From assembly GCF_002863565.1 (NCBI RefSeq), contig NZ_PGUW01000006.1:62001-126000 (forward strand): a DNA stretch of 64,000 bases. Reading direction: 5' to 3'. The notes beneath the pieces were generated by a model. The model made no database searches. It was given only the letters and a program-made list of their open reading frames with translations, and was not told the origin of the DNA. The position numbers were made by a program, and so were the translations under genes. This stretch comes from Bacillus sp. V5-8f (GTDB taxonomy: Bacteria; Bacillota; Bacilli; Bacillales; DSM-1321). Positions 36,478-45,674 of the stretch are shown here, piece after piece (positions within the stretch are counted from its first letter, which is position 1; each line of letters begins with the position of its first letter).

Positions 36478-36978
36478 ATGCAGTTAACTGAACAAGAATT
36501 GGAAATTCTTAGAATTATAGAAACGAACAGCCGGATTGAGCTAGACGATCTGGCGAAAATGACCGATCAGACTACTGAAGATATCGAAACAGGATTGAAG
36601 AAGCTGGAAGATATGAGAGTGATTGTCCGTTATGCTACGATCATTAACTGGGCAAAGGTGGACAACTATGAAGGGGTCACAGCCATGATCGACGTAAAGG
36701 TGACACCGAAACGGGGAGTAGGCTTTGATGAAGTCGCACGAAGAATTTACAGGTTCCAAGAGGTGGAATCGGTTTATCTGATGTCCGGAGTATACGATTT
36801 ATCCGTTGTAGTCAGAGGACGCTCGATGAACGATATAGCCAGGTTTGTCTCCGAAAAGCTGTCTACATTGGACTCAGTCATTTCAACCACTACCCACTTT
36901 ATTTTGAAAAAATACAAGCATGATAGAACCATTTTTGAGCAAGTTGAAGAAGATAAGCGGATAGTGGTGTCACCATGA
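36478..36978 (+). CDS. alaR: Lrp/AsnC-family regulator AlaR
   Basis: 166 residues: N-terminal winged helix ('EILRIIETNSRIELDDLAKM' through 'GLKKLEDMRVIVRYATII') and C-terminal AsnC/RAM ligand domain ('ESVYLMSGVYDLSVVVRG'). In B. subtilis AlaR activates the adjacent aminotransferase gene alaT. The stop overlaps the alaT ATG by four bases. SD AGGAGGG. Confidence 0.93.
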   Translation: MQLTEQELEILRIIETNSRIELDDLAKMTDQTTEDIETGLKKLEDMRVIVRYATIINWAKVDNYEGVTAMIDVKVTPKRGVGFDEVARRIYRFQEVESVYLMSGVYDLSVVVRGRSMNDIARFVSEKLSTLDSVISTTTHFILKKYKHDRTIFEQVEEDKRIVVSP

Positions 36979-38147
36979 TCAAAACCAGTTATATTTCAAA
37001 AACGGTAGCTAGCCTTAAACCTTCTGGGATTCGCCGTTTTTTCGATCTTGCGGCCAATATGGAAGGAGTCGTTTCTCTCGGAGTTGGAGAACCGGATTTT
37101 GTGACATCGTGGTCCGTAAGGGAAGCTGCCATTGCATCTTTGGAGGAAGGCCGAACTTCTTATACAGCAAACGCAGGCATTATCGAGCTAAGAAGAGAAA
37201 TATCCCGTTATATGGAGAAGGAGTTCCAGGTTTCCTATAACCCTGACAATCAAATAATTGTGACGGTTGGCGCGAGCCAGGCAATCGATATTGCACTAAG
37301 GGCGATCCTTAATCCCGGCGAAGAGGTTTTGGTCGTAGAGCCATGCTTTGTGTCCTATGCTCCTCTCGTCACAATGGCTGGCGGGGTGCCGGTAACGGTC
37401 CAGACCGATAAAAATCATGATTTCAAGTTAAGGCCTGAGGAGCTTGAAGCAGCAATCACCCCGAAAACGAAGGCAATCATGATTTGCTCACCAAACAATC
37501 CGACCGGGACACAGCTTGGCAGGGAAGATTTAATGAAGCTTTCAGAAATTATCAAAAAGCACGACCTGCTCGTGATTGCCGATGAAATATATGCCGAGCT
37601 AGCTTATGATGAGGCATTTACTTCCATAGCCACGATTAGCGGAATGATGGAAAGAACCATCTTGATCAACGGTTTTTCAAAAGGCTTTGCGATGACCGGT
37701 TGGCGGCTAGGTTTTGTTTGTGCACCGCGGGAAATCTCGGAGGCGATGCTGAAAATACATCAATACGCGATGATGTGCGCTTCAACCATGGCGCAATACG
37801 CTGCATTGGAAGCATTGACAAACGGCATGGAAGATGTAGAGGAAATGAGAAGAAGCTATAGGCGCAGAAGGAATTTCATTGTAAAGTCATTCAATGAAAT
37901 AGGATTGGAATGCCATAATCCTGGTGGTGCTTTTTATGCTTTTCCTTCTATAGCGAATACTGGATTGAGTTCTCAGGAATTTGCTGAGAAATTACTGCTT
38001 AGTGAACGGGTTGCCGTTGTCCCAGGAGATGTATTCGGAGAAAGCGGAGAAGGCCATATTCGCTGTTCGTACGCTTCATCTATGGAGCAGCTCCAGGAAG
38101 CTATTACAAGGATTGGCAGGTTTCTTGAAGAGATTCGTTCCTCTTAG
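36975..38147 (+). CDS. alaT: Alanine-type aminotransferase AlaT
   Basis: 390-residue fold-type I aminotransferase. PLP lysine in 'INGFSKGFAMTGWRLGFVCA'; 'CSPNNPTGTQL' and 'IADEIYAELAYD' are the cofactor contacts; the final Arg is in 'GHIRCSYASS'. The B. subtilis orthologue (YugH) is the main alanine transaminase, making alanine from pyruvate with glutamate. Coupled to alaR by a four-base overlap. Confidence 0.93.
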   Translation: MIKTSYISKTVASLKPSGIRRFFDLAANMEGVVSLGVGEPDFVTSWSVREAAIASLEEGRTSYTANAGIIELRREISRYMEKEFQVSYNPDNQIIVTVGASQAIDIALRAILNPGEEVLVVEPCFVSYAPLVTMAGGVPVTVQTDKNHDFKLRPEELEAAITPKTKAIMICSPNNPTGTQLGREDLMKLSEIIKKHDLLVIADEIYAELAYDEAFTSIATISGMMERTILINGFSKGFAMTGWRLGFVCAPREISEAMLKIHQYAMMCASTMAQYAALEALTNGMEDVEEMRRSYRRRRNFIVKSFNEIGLECHNPGGAFYAFPSIANTGLSSQEFAEKLLLSERVAVVPGDVFGESGEGHIRCSYASSMEQLQEAITRIGRFLEEIRSS

Positions 38148-38168
38148 TAGTTCCTTAAACAATAAAAA

Positions 38169-38225
38169 AACAGGATCTTTTAAGGCAGTGCATTTGCTTC
38201 GCTAGCTGCCTTAAAGGAATCCTGT
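38169..38225 (-). terminator. Long hairpin after alaT, T-run on the minus strand
   Basis: ACAGGATCTTTTAAGGCAG (38170-38188) pairs with CTGCCTTAAAGGAATCCTGT (38205-38224). The T-run is on the minus strand (AATAAAAAAA precedes it on the plus strand), so it best ends minus-strand transcripts; it may still stop alaT. Confidence 0.65.
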
Positions 38226-38248
38226 CCAAAAAAGGGGGAATACTCGAA

Positions 38249-38282
38249 AAAAACAATCAAAGATGGATTACGATTGTTTTTC
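38249..38282. terminator. Bidirectional hairpin in the alaT-yugI gap
   Basis: AAACAATC pairs with GATTGTTT, with T-runs on both strands. On the minus strand it follows a frame that ends at 38268. Confidence 0.6.
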
Positions 38283-38420
38283 AGGCACCAGAATCCTGGT
38301 TACCCGGAAAGTCTTATTCCTGTTATAGCCATCTAATCATCTTCTTATACATAAGGACGAAATAAAAATATACTTGAGTACGGCATCTTACAGAAACGAA
38401 TGCTGAAGTAAGATCCATGC
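38268..38420 (-). pseudogene. Possible decayed small gene on the minus strand
   Basis: Minus-strand reading ends in 'GYNRNKTFRVTRILVPEKQS' at stop 38268, directly before two minus-strand terminators. The frame has no start codon (in-frame stop at 38337). A different minus-strand frame upstream opens at an ATG near 38418 and reads into 'LMYKKMIRWL' before stopping, so one frameshift would join them. No family recognised; weak evidence. Confidence 0.25.
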
Positions 38421-38483
38421 GCAAAAATATAAACGTAAATTCCTATCATTAGCAGGTTGAATCCCAGTTTAGAGAAGGTTAAT

Positions 38484-38508
38484 TAGGAGGGGGTTTATGT
38501 TTAGTTGA
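38484..38508 (+). other. Strong ribosome binding site with a three-codon ORF
   Basis: TTAGGAGGGGG is followed at normal spacing by ATG TTT AGT TGA (38497-38508). Nothing longer is open behind it. It may be a remnant of a lost gene. Confidence 0.4.
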
Positions 38509-38603
38509 AACAATCCACAATGATTTTTATTTCGCATATAAAATGACAACTTAACCTATCCATCCTATATCGAATAAAAGGTCTAGATATGTTTGAAAGA
38601 TTG

Positions 38604-38652
38604 GAAAAGAGGAAACAAAACCTACAAGGCTTGATTCCTCTTTTTCTTTTGT
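38604..38652 (+). terminator. Terminator upstream of yugI
   Basis: GAAAAGAGGA pairs with TCCTCTTTTTC around a loop of about 20 bases, followed by TTTT. It would end a plus-strand transcript from 38.3-38.6 kb for which I see no gene. Confidence 0.6.
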
Positions 38653-38722
38653 GGATGTAACACAAACGGAAGTGGTATGATAGAAAAGTGCAGACTACGG
38701 AAGCAGTAAAGGAAAATGATTT

Positions 38723-38751
38723 TTGATAATTGGGCTGAACTATGATATAAT
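38723..38751 (+). promoter_or_regulatory. sigma-A promoter of yugI
   Basis: TTGATA at 38723-38728, exactly 17 bases, TATAAT at 38746-38751. Start codon 51 bases downstream. Confidence 0.85.
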
Positions 38752-38802
38752 TATTTATTGCGTGAAAAAGAGGAAAAATAATATTTAATTAGGAGTGTTA
38801 CA

Positions 38803-39207
38803 ATGTCTGAAAAATTTGAAGTCGGCAGTGTCGTTACTGGTAAAGTGACAGGCATCCAGCCGTACGGCGCGTTCGTTGCCCTGGATGAATCCACACAAGG
38901 TTTGGTGCATATTTCTGAAATTACCCACGGATATGTTAAAGATGTCAATGAACATTTAAAGGTTGGGGACGAAGTAAACGTAAAAGTTCTTTCTGTAGAT
39001 GAAGCAGCAGGGAAAATCGGTTTGTCCATTCGTGCTACACAAGACGCTCCTGAGCGTACGGAAGCACCTGCTAAAAAGGCTCCTAAAAAGCGCCAAGCCG
39101 CTGTAAAAGCGACAATGAACGATAGTAATGAAGGGTTTAACACACTGAAAGACAAGCTACAAGAGTGGATTGACCAATCCCAGCGAGAAGACTTAATTAA
39201 AAAATAA
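38803..39207 (+). CDS. yugI: S1-domain RNA-binding protein YugI (general stress protein 13)
   Basis: 134 residues. S1 domain at 5-75 ('GSVVTGKVTGIQPYGAFVAL', 'GLVHISEITHGYVKDV', 'KVGDEVNVKVLSVD'), then a basic Ala/Lys-rich linker ('PAKKAPKKRQAA') and a helical tail. YugI-type proteins bind RNA and associate with ribosomes. SD TAGGAGTG. Confidence 0.93.
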   Translation: MSEKFEVGSVVTGKVTGIQPYGAFVALDESTQGLVHISEITHGYVKDVNEHLKVGDEVNVKVLSVDEAAGKIGLSIRATQDAPERTEAPAKKAPKKRQAAVKATMNDSNEGFNTLKDKLQEWIDQSQREDLIKK

Positions 39208-39210
39208 TAA

Positions 39211-39292
39211 GTAGAAAGCCGGCTAAAATGGTTTTGCCGCGAAACTCGACTTTTGTTTTTCGCCCCTGACCGTATCAGCCGGTTTTTTTATT
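39211..39292 (+). terminator. Probable terminator after yugI
   Basis: AAGCCGGCT near 39217 can pair with AGCCGGTTTTTTT at about 39278-39290 across a long, partly structured loop. Confidence 0.5.
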
Positions 39293-39549
39293 GACTCGTT
39301 CTCTGAACCCCTCCCGCAATTTAGAAGTGCTCTACTTAAAATCGTTTAACTTTAACACAGTATCCACAAAATGATAGACCCATATCAACAAATCCACAAA
39401 AAAAGCAAATTCACCAAATTCAACTATACATATATTACATTAAATACTCATTATTATAACGGGCAGGACATTCGATAAGAGTATATTAAATTCCCGTTTT
39501 ACCCTGTAAAATAGATGGTGAAGGGTAGAACGTAGCAGGAGGAAATTCT
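39293..39549. other. AT-rich leader region before rocD
   Basis: No ORF is supported. AT-rich with several A/T tracts and TATATATTA-like words. I do not see a convincing sigma-54 (-24/-12) element, although roc genes in B. subtilis use one. Confidence 0.4.
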
Positions 39550-40749
39550 ATGACAGCCAACTCCAAATCCGAACAACTAATTGAGCAGTCTCAACGCTAT
39601 GGAGCTAATAATTATCATCCCTTGCCGATTGTGATATCCGAGGCTGAGGGAGTTTGGGTAAAAGATCCAGAAGGCAATAAATATATGGACATGTTAAGTG
39701 CATATTCTGCCGTGAATCAAGGGCACAGGCACCCGAAGATTATCCAGGCTTTAAAGGACCAGGCGGACCGGGTTACCCTGACATCCAGGGCCTTTCATAA
39801 CGATCAGCTTGGTCCATGGTATGAAATAATCTGCAAATTAGCAGGCAAAGAAATGGCCTTGCCTATGAATACTGGTGCAGAGGCTGTAGAAACAGCAATT
39901 AAAACAGCACGCCGCTGGGCATATGATGTAAAGGGAGTTCCAGATAATCAAGCTGAAATTATCGCCTGTACTGGTAATTTCCATGGGAGGACAATGGCGG
40001 CCGTTTCGCTTTCTTCTGACGAGGAATACAAGCGTGGCTTCGGTCCGATGCTTCCGGGGGTTAAACTCATTCCATATGGCGACTTGGAAGCCCTAAAAGC
40101 AGCTGTATCTCCAAACACCGCCGCTTTCTTGATTGAGCCAATTCAGGGAGAAGCGGGTATCCTAATACCGGAGGAAGGTTTTTTAAAAGCGGCCTACCAG
40201 CATTGTAAGGAAAACAATGTACTATTTATTGCTGATGAGATTCAGGCAGGGCTTGGCCGTTCTGGAAAAATGTTTGCCTGTGACTGGGAAGGCGTAAAAC
40301 CTGATATGTACATCCTTGGAAAAGCGCTTGGCGGGGGAGTGTTTCCAATTTCTTGTGTAGTGGCTGATAAAGCGATTCTTGGTATCTTTAACCCTGGCTC
40401 GCATGGTTCCACGTTTGGCGGAAATCCTATGGCCTGCGCGGTATCAATTGCTTCCCTTGATGTGCTTGTAGAGGAAAAGCTGGCAGACCGTTCCCGCGAA
40501 CTTGGAGAATATTTTATTGGTAAACTGAAGGAAATCCAAAATCCAGCTATCAAAGAAGTACGTGGCCGCGGTCTATTTATCGGGATTGAATTAACGGAAC
40601 CTGCACGCAAATATTGTGAGGCACTAAAGGCAGAAGGGTTATTGTGCAAAGAAACCCATGATACAGTGATCCGCTTTGCCCCACCGTTAGTTATTACAAA
40701 AGAGGAAATCGATTGGGCCTTGGACAGGATTCAAAAAGTGTTAGCGTAA
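39550..40749 (+). CDS. rocD: Ornithine aminotransferase
   Basis: 399-residue class III aminotransferase converting ornithine and 2-oxoglutarate to glutamate semialdehyde and glutamate. PLP lysine in '[18 protein letters not shown]'; '[18 protein letters not shown]' and '[19 protein letters not shown]'-like '[15 protein letters not shown]' are diagnostic, as is '[17 protein letters not shown]' at the N-terminus. SD GCAGGAGG. It stands alone, without other roc genes, between yugI and yuzA. Confidence 0.95.
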   Translation: MTANSKSEQLIEQSQRYGANNYHPLPIVISEAEGVWVKDPEGNKYMDMLSAYSAVNQGHRHPKIIQALKDQADRVTLTSRAFHNDQLGPWYEIICKLAGKEMALPMNTGAEAVETAIKTARRWAYDVKGVPDNQAEIIACTGNFHGRTMAAVSLSSDEEYKRGFGPMLPGVKLIPYGDLEALKAAVSPNTAAFLIEPIQGEAGILIPEEGFLKAAYQHCKENNVLFIADEIQAGLGRSGKMFACDWEGVKPDMYILGKALGGGVFPISCVVADKAILGIFNPGSHGSTFGGNPMACAVSIASLDVLVEEKLADRSRELGEYFIGKLKEIQNPAIKEVRGRGLFIGIELTEPARKYCEALKAEGLLCKETHDTVIRFAPPLVITKEEIDWALDRIQKVLA

Positions 40750-40759
40750 AGTGAAAGTC

Positions 40760-40801
40760 CAAAAAACCAGCCGGGTTACGTTTTTCCGGCTGGTTTTTTA
40801 T
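40760..40801. terminator. Bidirectional terminator rocD/yuzA
   Basis: AAAAACCAGCCGG pairs with CCGGCTGGTTTTT around an eleven-base loop; runs to the yuzA stop. Confidence 0.9.
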
Positions 40802-41040
40802 TAACGGGTTGGCTTTGCCTGAGGCTGATTTGCTTTTTCTTCGTTCGGTACGAACAACAGGGCCAGGTTTATTAAGCCTGCGATCCCCACAAGGCCGTAA
40901 ATGATGCGGGAAAGCGCGGAATCCTGCCCGCCAAAGATGGCAGCGACTAAATCGAATTGGAAAAAACCGACAAGACCCCAGTTTATGGCTCCGATAATAG
41001 TAAGTACTAGCGCTGTTCTTTGAATGCCACTCACGTTCAT
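40801..41040 (-). CDS. yuzA: DUF378 membrane protein YuzA
   Basis: 79 residues with two membrane helices ('ALVLTIIGAINWGLVGFF' and 'IIYGLVGIAGLINLALLFV') and a hydrophilic tail; 'GAINWGLVGFFQFDLVAAIF' is the DUF378 signature. ATG 41040 is preceded by AAGGAGG, so the longer frame to 41088 is not used. Function unknown. Confidence 0.9.
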   Translation of the reverse strand: MNVSGIQRTALVLTIIGAINWGLVGFFQFDLVAAIFGGQDSALSRIIYGLVGIAGLINLALLFVPNEEKANQPQAKPTR

Positions 41041-41131
41041 TACCTCCTTTATAAATGGTACATATATTAGGTTGCATTTGAGGCACAATTAATATACAGA
41101 ACAAGAACCTTAAATTACGCAATCACATTTT

Positions 41132-41161
41132 TTGAAAAGTTTCACCATGTTAGGTCATAAT
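41132..41161 (+). promoter_or_regulatory. Likely sigma-A promoter of yugJ
   Basis: TTGAAA at 41132-41137, 18-base spacer, CATAAT at 41156-41161; the ATG is 23 bases further. Confidence 0.5.
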
Positions 41162-41183
41162 GTAAAAAAAGGAGGTATTTAAG

Positions 41184-42347
41184 ATGCAAAATTTTACATA
41201 TAAAAATCCAACCAAATTAATTTTTGGCAAAGGGCAAGTCGAACAATTGAAATCGGAAATCCCGCACTTCGGAAAAAAGGTGCTTCTCGTATATGGAGGG
41301 GGCAGCATAAAAAAGAGCGGACTTTATGATCAAGTCATTGCACAGCTTAAGGAAATCGATGCAGAGATCCATGAACTGCCTGGCGTTGAACCGAACCCAA
41401 GGATTTCAACCGTTCGAAAGGGAGTAGGAATTTGTAAAACAGAAAATATTGAGTTTATCTTGGCTGTAGGCGGAGGTAGCGTCATCGATTGTACAAAGGC
41501 AATTGCAGCAGGAGCTAAATATGATGGAGACCCATGGGATATTGTTATCAAAAAAGCTGCTGTTCAGGCAGCGCTACCGTTTGGGACTGTTCTTACGCTT
41601 GCAGCCACAGGTTCCGAAATGAACTCCGGTTCTGTTATCACCAACTGGGAAACGAAGGAAAAATATGGGTGGGGAAGTCCATTGGTATTCCCGCAATTCT
41701 CTATTCTGGATCCTGTGAACACCTTTACTGTTCCAAGAAACCAGACCATATATGGTATCGTGGATATGATGACACACGTTTTTGAGCAATACTTCCATCC
41801 ACGGACACATGCACCATTGCAGGATCGTTTCTGCGAATCTTTGTTGGTTACCGTTATGGAGGAGGCGCCGAAGCTTCTCGAAGACCTAGAGAATTACGAT
41901 CTTCGAGAAACGATTCTTTATTCAGGAACAATCGCTTTAAACGGATACTTGCAAATGGGTTATCGCGGCGATTGGGCTACGCATAATATTGAACATGCTG
42001 TTTCCGCCGTTTATGACATTCCACATGCCGGCGGGCTTGCCATCTTATTCCCGAACTGGATGAAGCATGTGTTAAAAGAAGATACGGCACGATTTAAGCA
42101 ATTGGCGGTGCGTGTTTTCAATGTTGATCCGGAAGGGAAAACGGATGAGGAAACTGCACTGGAAGGAGCTGAAAAGCTCCGCAAATTCTGGAGCAGTCTA
42201 GGTGCTCCTGCAACTCTTGCTGATTATGAAATCGACGATTCCCAAATTGAAACAATCGCCGATAAGGCAATGGTGAACGGTGAATTCGGAAACTTTAAAA
42301 AGCTAAATCGCGAAGATGTACTGGCAATATTGCGTGCATCACTATAA
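41184..42347 (+). CDS. yugJ: Iron-type NADH-dependent alcohol (butanol) dehydrogenase YugJ
   Basis: 387-residue group III alcohol dehydrogenase. NAD loop '[15 protein letters not shown]' and '[20 protein letters not shown]'; metal-binding residues in '[15 protein letters not shown]' (Asp, His) and '[20 protein letters not shown]' (two His). Reduces aldehydes such as butanal with NADH. B. subtilis has tandem yugJ-yugK; only one copy is present here. SD AAAGGAGG. No Rex box was found upstream. Confidence 0.92.
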   Translation: MQNFTYKNPTKLIFGKGQVEQLKSEIPHFGKKVLLVYGGGSIKKSGLYDQVIAQLKEIDAEIHELPGVEPNPRISTVRKGVGICKTENIEFILAVGGGSVIDCTKAIAAGAKYDGDPWDIVIKKAAVQAALPFGTVLTLAATGSEMNSGSVITNWETKEKYGWGSPLVFPQFSILDPVNTFTVPRNQTIYGIVDMMTHVFEQYFHPRTHAPLQDRFCESLLVTVMEEAPKLLEDLENYDLRETILYSGTIALNGYLQMGYRGDWATHNIEHAVSAVYDIPHAGGLAILFPNWMKHVLKEDTARFKQLAVRVFNVDPEGKTDEETALEGAEKLRKFWSSLGAPATLADYEIDDSQIETIADKAMVNGEFGNFKKLNREDVLAILRASL

Positions 42348-42357
42348 TAGAAATGGA

Positions 42358-42392
42358 AACAGACTTGCTGGAATCGGCGAGTCTGTTTTGTT
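42358..42392 (+). terminator. Terminator after yugJ
   Basis: AACAGACTTGC pairs with GCGAGTCTGTT around an eight-base loop, followed by TT; the T-run is short. Confidence 0.65.
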
Positions 42393-42604
42393 AAGAAATA
42401 ATTTGTTTGGCTGAACCCTTTTTGGACAAATTAAAGATTAAATTGGACAGAGCGAGAAATGGGGCAAAAATAGATTTTTTATAAAAAAAATGGTATTTTT
42501 CTTGCTCTATCACTTGGTTACGCTTACATCAGAGGGAATCCTTGATTATCTGTCTGCCTTTCGTTAAAGTGAAAGGGTATTCTTTAGAAGAAGGAGGAAC
42601 TTAC

Positions 42605-43957
42605 ATGACACATGTACGTTTCGATTATTCAAAAGCATTGTCTTTTTTCGGTGAACATGAAATTACATATTTGCAGGATGCTGTCAAAGCAGCACATCAT
42701 TCCTTACATGAAAAGACAGGTGCAGGCAACGACTACTTAGGGTGGATTGACCTGCCTGTTGATTATGATAAAGAAGAATTTTCGCGGATTAAGAAAGCCA
42801 CAGCAAAAATCCAGAGCGATTCTGATATCTTGCTAGTGATTGGCATTGGTGGGTCGTATTTAGGCGCACGGGCTGCGATCGAAATGCTGCAACACAGTTT
42901 TTATAACGTGTTGCCAAAAGAAAAAAGAAACTCGCCGCAAGTACTTTTTGCAGGGAATAATATCAGTTCTACCTATATGAGGGACTTAATGGATTTATTG
43001 GAGGGAAAGGACTTTTCCATCAACGTGATATCCAAGTCGGGAACTACGACAGAGCCTGCTCTTGCTTTCCGTGTCTTCCGTAAGCTTCTAGAAGAAAAAT
43101 ATGGAGTGGAAGAAGCACGAAAACGAATTTATGCAACAACTGATAAGGCAAGGGGAGCACTTAAGACACTTGCCACTGAAGAAGGCTATGAAACCTTCGT
43201 GATTCCTGATGATGTCGGAGGACGCTACTCTGTATTGACAGCTGTAGGTTTGTTACCGATCGCTGTAAGCGGCGCTGATATTGATAAAATGATGGAAGGT
43301 GCAGCAGCGGCTAGGGAGGACTTCAGCAAATCCGAGTTATCCGAAAACCAAGCTTATCAATATGCCGCTGTAAGGAATGTACTCTACAATAAAGGAAAAA
43401 CAGTAGAAATGCTTATCAATTATGAGCCAGGTCTCCAATATTTTGCCGAATGGTGGAAGCAGCTTTTCGGCGAAAGTGAAGGTAAAGACCAAAAAGGTAT
43501 TTATCCTTCTTCCGCAAACTTTTCAACCGACCTGCATTCACTGGGCCAGTATGTACAGGAAGGACGCCGTTTTCTTTTTGAAACGGTCATTAAAGTTGAA
43601 AATGCCCGCCACGAATTGACCATTGAAGAAGAAAACAATGATTTGGACGGATTGAATTACCTTGCTGGACAAACTGTTGACTTTGTCAATAATAAAGCCT
43701 TTGAAGGAACGTTGCTTGCCCACACCGATGGCGAGGTACCTAACCTTATTGTGAGCATTCCTGCCATGGATGCCTACACGTTTGGTTATCTAGTGTACTT
43801 CTTTGAAAAAGCATGCGCAATGAGCGGCTACCTGCTCGGAGTGAATCCATTTGATCAGCCAGGTGTAGAAGCGTATAAGGTAAATATGTTTGCGCTTCTA
43901 GGCAAGCCTGGATTTGAAGAAAAGAAAGCTGAACTTGAAAAACGTCTCGATAAATAG
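42605..43957 (+). CDS. pgi: Glucose-6-phosphate isomerase
   Basis: 450 residues, the Bacillus length. Interconverts glucose-6-P and fructose-6-P. Sugar-phosphate site '[18 protein letters not shown]' and '[16 protein letters not shown]'; catalytic His/Lys regions '[15 protein letters not shown]' and '[16 protein letters not shown]'. The frame is open from 42542 but ATG 42605 has AAGGAGG upstream and is the family start. Confidence 0.96.
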   Translation: MTHVRFDYSKALSFFGEHEITYLQDAVKAAHHSLHEKTGAGNDYLGWIDLPVDYDKEEFSRIKKATAKIQSDSDILLVIGIGGSYLGARAAIEMLQHSFYNVLPKEKRNSPQVLFAGNNISSTYMRDLMDLLEGKDFSINVISKSGTTTEPALAFRVFRKLLEEKYGVEEARKRIYATTDKARGALKTLATEEGYETFVIPDDVGGRYSVLTAVGLLPIAVSGADIDKMMEGAAAAREDFSKSELSENQAYQYAAVRNVLYNKGKTVEMLINYEPGLQYFAEWWKQLFGESEGKDQKGIYPSSANFSTDLHSLGQYVQEGRRFLFETVIKVENARHELTIEEENNDLDGLNYLAGQTVDFVNNKAFEGTLLAHTDGEVPNLIVSIPAMDAYTFGYLVYFFEKACAMSGYLLGVNPFDQPGVEAYKVNMFALLGKPGFEEKKAELEKRLDK

Positions 43958-43976
43958 AAAGTATAAAACAACATGT

Positions 43977-44015
43977 AAGCCTTGCTGAATAATTTTTTCA
44001 GCAAGGCTTTTTCTA
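43977..44015 (+). terminator. Terminator after pgi
   Basis: AAGCCTTGCTGAA pairs perfectly with TTCAGCAAGGCTT, followed by TTT. Confidence 0.92.
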
Positions 44016-44018
44016 TTT

Positions 44019-44050
44019 CGGGGTCAGACCCCCGTCGCAGTAACGCGTTA
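44019..44050. repeat. Palindromic intergenic element
   Basis: GGGGTCAGACCCC at 44020-44032 is a near-perfect palindrome, followed at 44041-44050 by TAACGCGTTA, a perfect one. The pair looks like a REP-type element dispersed in some Bacillaceae; copies elsewhere in this window were not seen. Confidence 0.4.
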
Positions 44051-44144
44051 ATTTGTAATGGTAATTCATCCACACTGCCTGCACGTCAGAATGATATAGT
44101 CCTTAAACGGAAAAGCTAACAAATAGAAAAAGGGGGTAATTATA

Positions 44145-44555
44145 ATGATCGAGCTCACTTCCCGGCTCGAAGGAAAAACCTTCATGCTGTTTGAACTTGA
44201 AGAAAATATGAAACCATTGGGATATGCCATTGCTGGGAATTGGGACTACGACCATGGCTATTTTGATTATAAAATAGATGACTATGATGGATATCAATTC
44301 CTCCGGATCCCTTTCCGCGCTGTACGGGGTCAATTGGATTCCCACGGGGCTGCTGTGCAATTACAGAGGCCGTTCTTGCTTTCACACCAATACCAGGATG
44401 GAACGGATGATGAGGGGAACATTGACAATCTTTCGGCATCATTCAATCAGTTTCAGGAACCGAAGAATCGAGATGCAGAGTTCCCTGAAAACTATATCGG
44501 TCTTGGAAAAGCCCTCATCCATGAGTTGGAGAAAAAACTACTTAATCAATCTTGA
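44145..44555 (+). CDS. yugN: YugN-family protein
   Basis: 136 residues, acidic and soluble, matching YugN-like proteins: N-terminal 'SRLEGKTFMLFELEENMKPL' and 'WDYDHGYFDYKIDD' are characteristic. SD AAAGGGGG. Its last ten bases overlap the end of yugO on the other strand. Function unknown. Confidence 0.88.
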   Translation: MIELTSRLEGKTFMLFELEENMKPLGYAIAGNWDYDHGYFDYKIDDYDGYQFLRIPFRAVRGQLDSHGAAVQLQRPFLLSHQYQDGTDDEGNIDNLSASFNQFQEPKNRDAEFPENYIGLGKALIHELEKKLLNQS

Positions 44556-45553
44556 TTGACGATGAATACCCTATCACCCATTTGTAGTGCCATTTTCCAG
44601 GAAGGTTTTATGATTCTTTTGCCTTCTCTTTCAATCCCAACGGCAATCATGTCAGCTTCCAGCATAATGCCGTGAAGTTCGGAAAAGGTTAGACCCTGCC
44701 ATTCCTGTCTTAGTTGTATAGATTTCAGTGTGACTGTTCCAATATTTTTCCGGAGCTGCCCGTCCATTTGAAATTCTGGCACAAATCTATGCAGCAGACT
44801 TTGTACCATTAGCTCGCTTGCGAACCTGTTCGTTTCAATAATCCCGTCAGCCCCAGCCCGGAATGCATTTTCTATTTGTTCTTTTGTGAGGATTTCTACA
44901 AGGGAAAATATATCCGGCCTACAGCCTTTTACTGCAAGCAGGGTGATAATTGAAAACATATCAGCTTCCGCCTCATCCTGCCTTAAGTCAGCGGTTATCA
45001 GTACCTTGTCAGCACTTTTTATGTTTGCCCTTTGCAGAACAAGGTCGGTAATGGCCTTCCCTCTAATAAAATGTACATTTTCTTTCGGGATCGGATGTGT
45101 TTCTAGAGAATCATCAATTAATACAATGGCAGTATACGGCTGGAGGATGCCGAGCTCCCTTATGATTTCTTTTGAACGCTCATTCCAGCCGACGATGATG
45201 ATCTGCCCAGTTCTGTTGTAATCCATTTTACCTTCCATGTAGCTTTGTTCTGACGACACAGATACTGCTGCCAAAGCAGCAAAATATGAAGTGAGCAGTC
45301 CCGCCCCAGTTAGAATTAAAATAATGGCAATGACCTTTCCAGCTACAGTGGTAGGAGCAAGGTCCCCATACCCTACAGTCGATATCGTGACCACCGCCCA
45401 CCAAATTCCATCGAACAAGTTATGGAACGTATCGGGTTCGGCTAAATGTATAACCATCCCAAATGAAAACAAAAAGAAAAATATGATTACTAGCAATCTC
45501 GTGATCCTTGGAAAGTTTGGAAAACCGCGGCTGATATTTTTTATCCTAAGCAT
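44546..45553 (-). CDS. yugO: Potassium channel with RCK domain YugO
   Basis: 335 residues. Two membrane helices flank the K+ filter 'ISTVGYGDLAPTTVAG'; the cytosolic RCK (TrkA-N) domain begins at 'IIIVGWNERSKEIIREL' and lacks the full GxGxxG but keeps the fold pattern; a TrkA-C-like tail follows. The B. subtilis channel YugO drives potassium signalling in biofilms. ATG 45553 follows TAGGAGAG. The mistic gene (mstX), which sits before yugO in B. subtilis, is absent: only 121 bases separate yugO from sleL. Confidence 0.92.
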   Translation of the reverse strand: MLRIKNISRGFPNFPRITRLLVIIFFFLFSFGMVIHLAEPDTFHNLFDGIWWAVVTISTVGYGDLAPTTVAGKVIAIILILTGAGLLTSYFAALAAVSVSSEQSYMEGKMDYNRTGQIIIVGWNERSKEIIRELGILQPYTAIVLIDDSLETHPIPKENVHFIRGKAITDLVLQRANIKSADKVLITADLRQDEAEADMFSIITLLAVKGCRPDIFSLVEILTKEQIENAFRAGADGIIETNRFASELMVQSLLHRFVPEFQMDGQLRKNIGTVTLKSIQLRQEWQGLTFSELHGIMLEADMIAVGIEREGKRIIKPSWKMALQMGDRVFIVNQD

Positions 45554-45635
45554 CTTAATCTCTCCTATCCATATCATTATGGACAAGGAAGAAAAAACAT
45601 AGCCGTAGGATGAAGGGTTAATTCCGTTTATAGGT

Positions 45636-45668
45636 AAAAGAAAAGCAGGCGCCGCTTTGGGAGCCTGC
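45636..45668 (-). terminator. Terminator after sleL
   Basis: GCAGGC (45645-45650) and GCCTGC (45663-45668) form a stem with additional inner pairs; on the minus strand it is followed by TTTTCTTTT. Confidence 0.75.
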
Positions 45669-45674
45669 CAGACA

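Noticed and set aside
39293..39549. sigma-54 promoter for rocD
   Set aside because: No TGGCAC-N5-TTGCA-like element was found.
40694..41122. Minus-strand frame of 142 codons across rocD end and yuzA
   Set aside because: YuzA in another frame has an AAGGAGG site and family match; this is a shadow.
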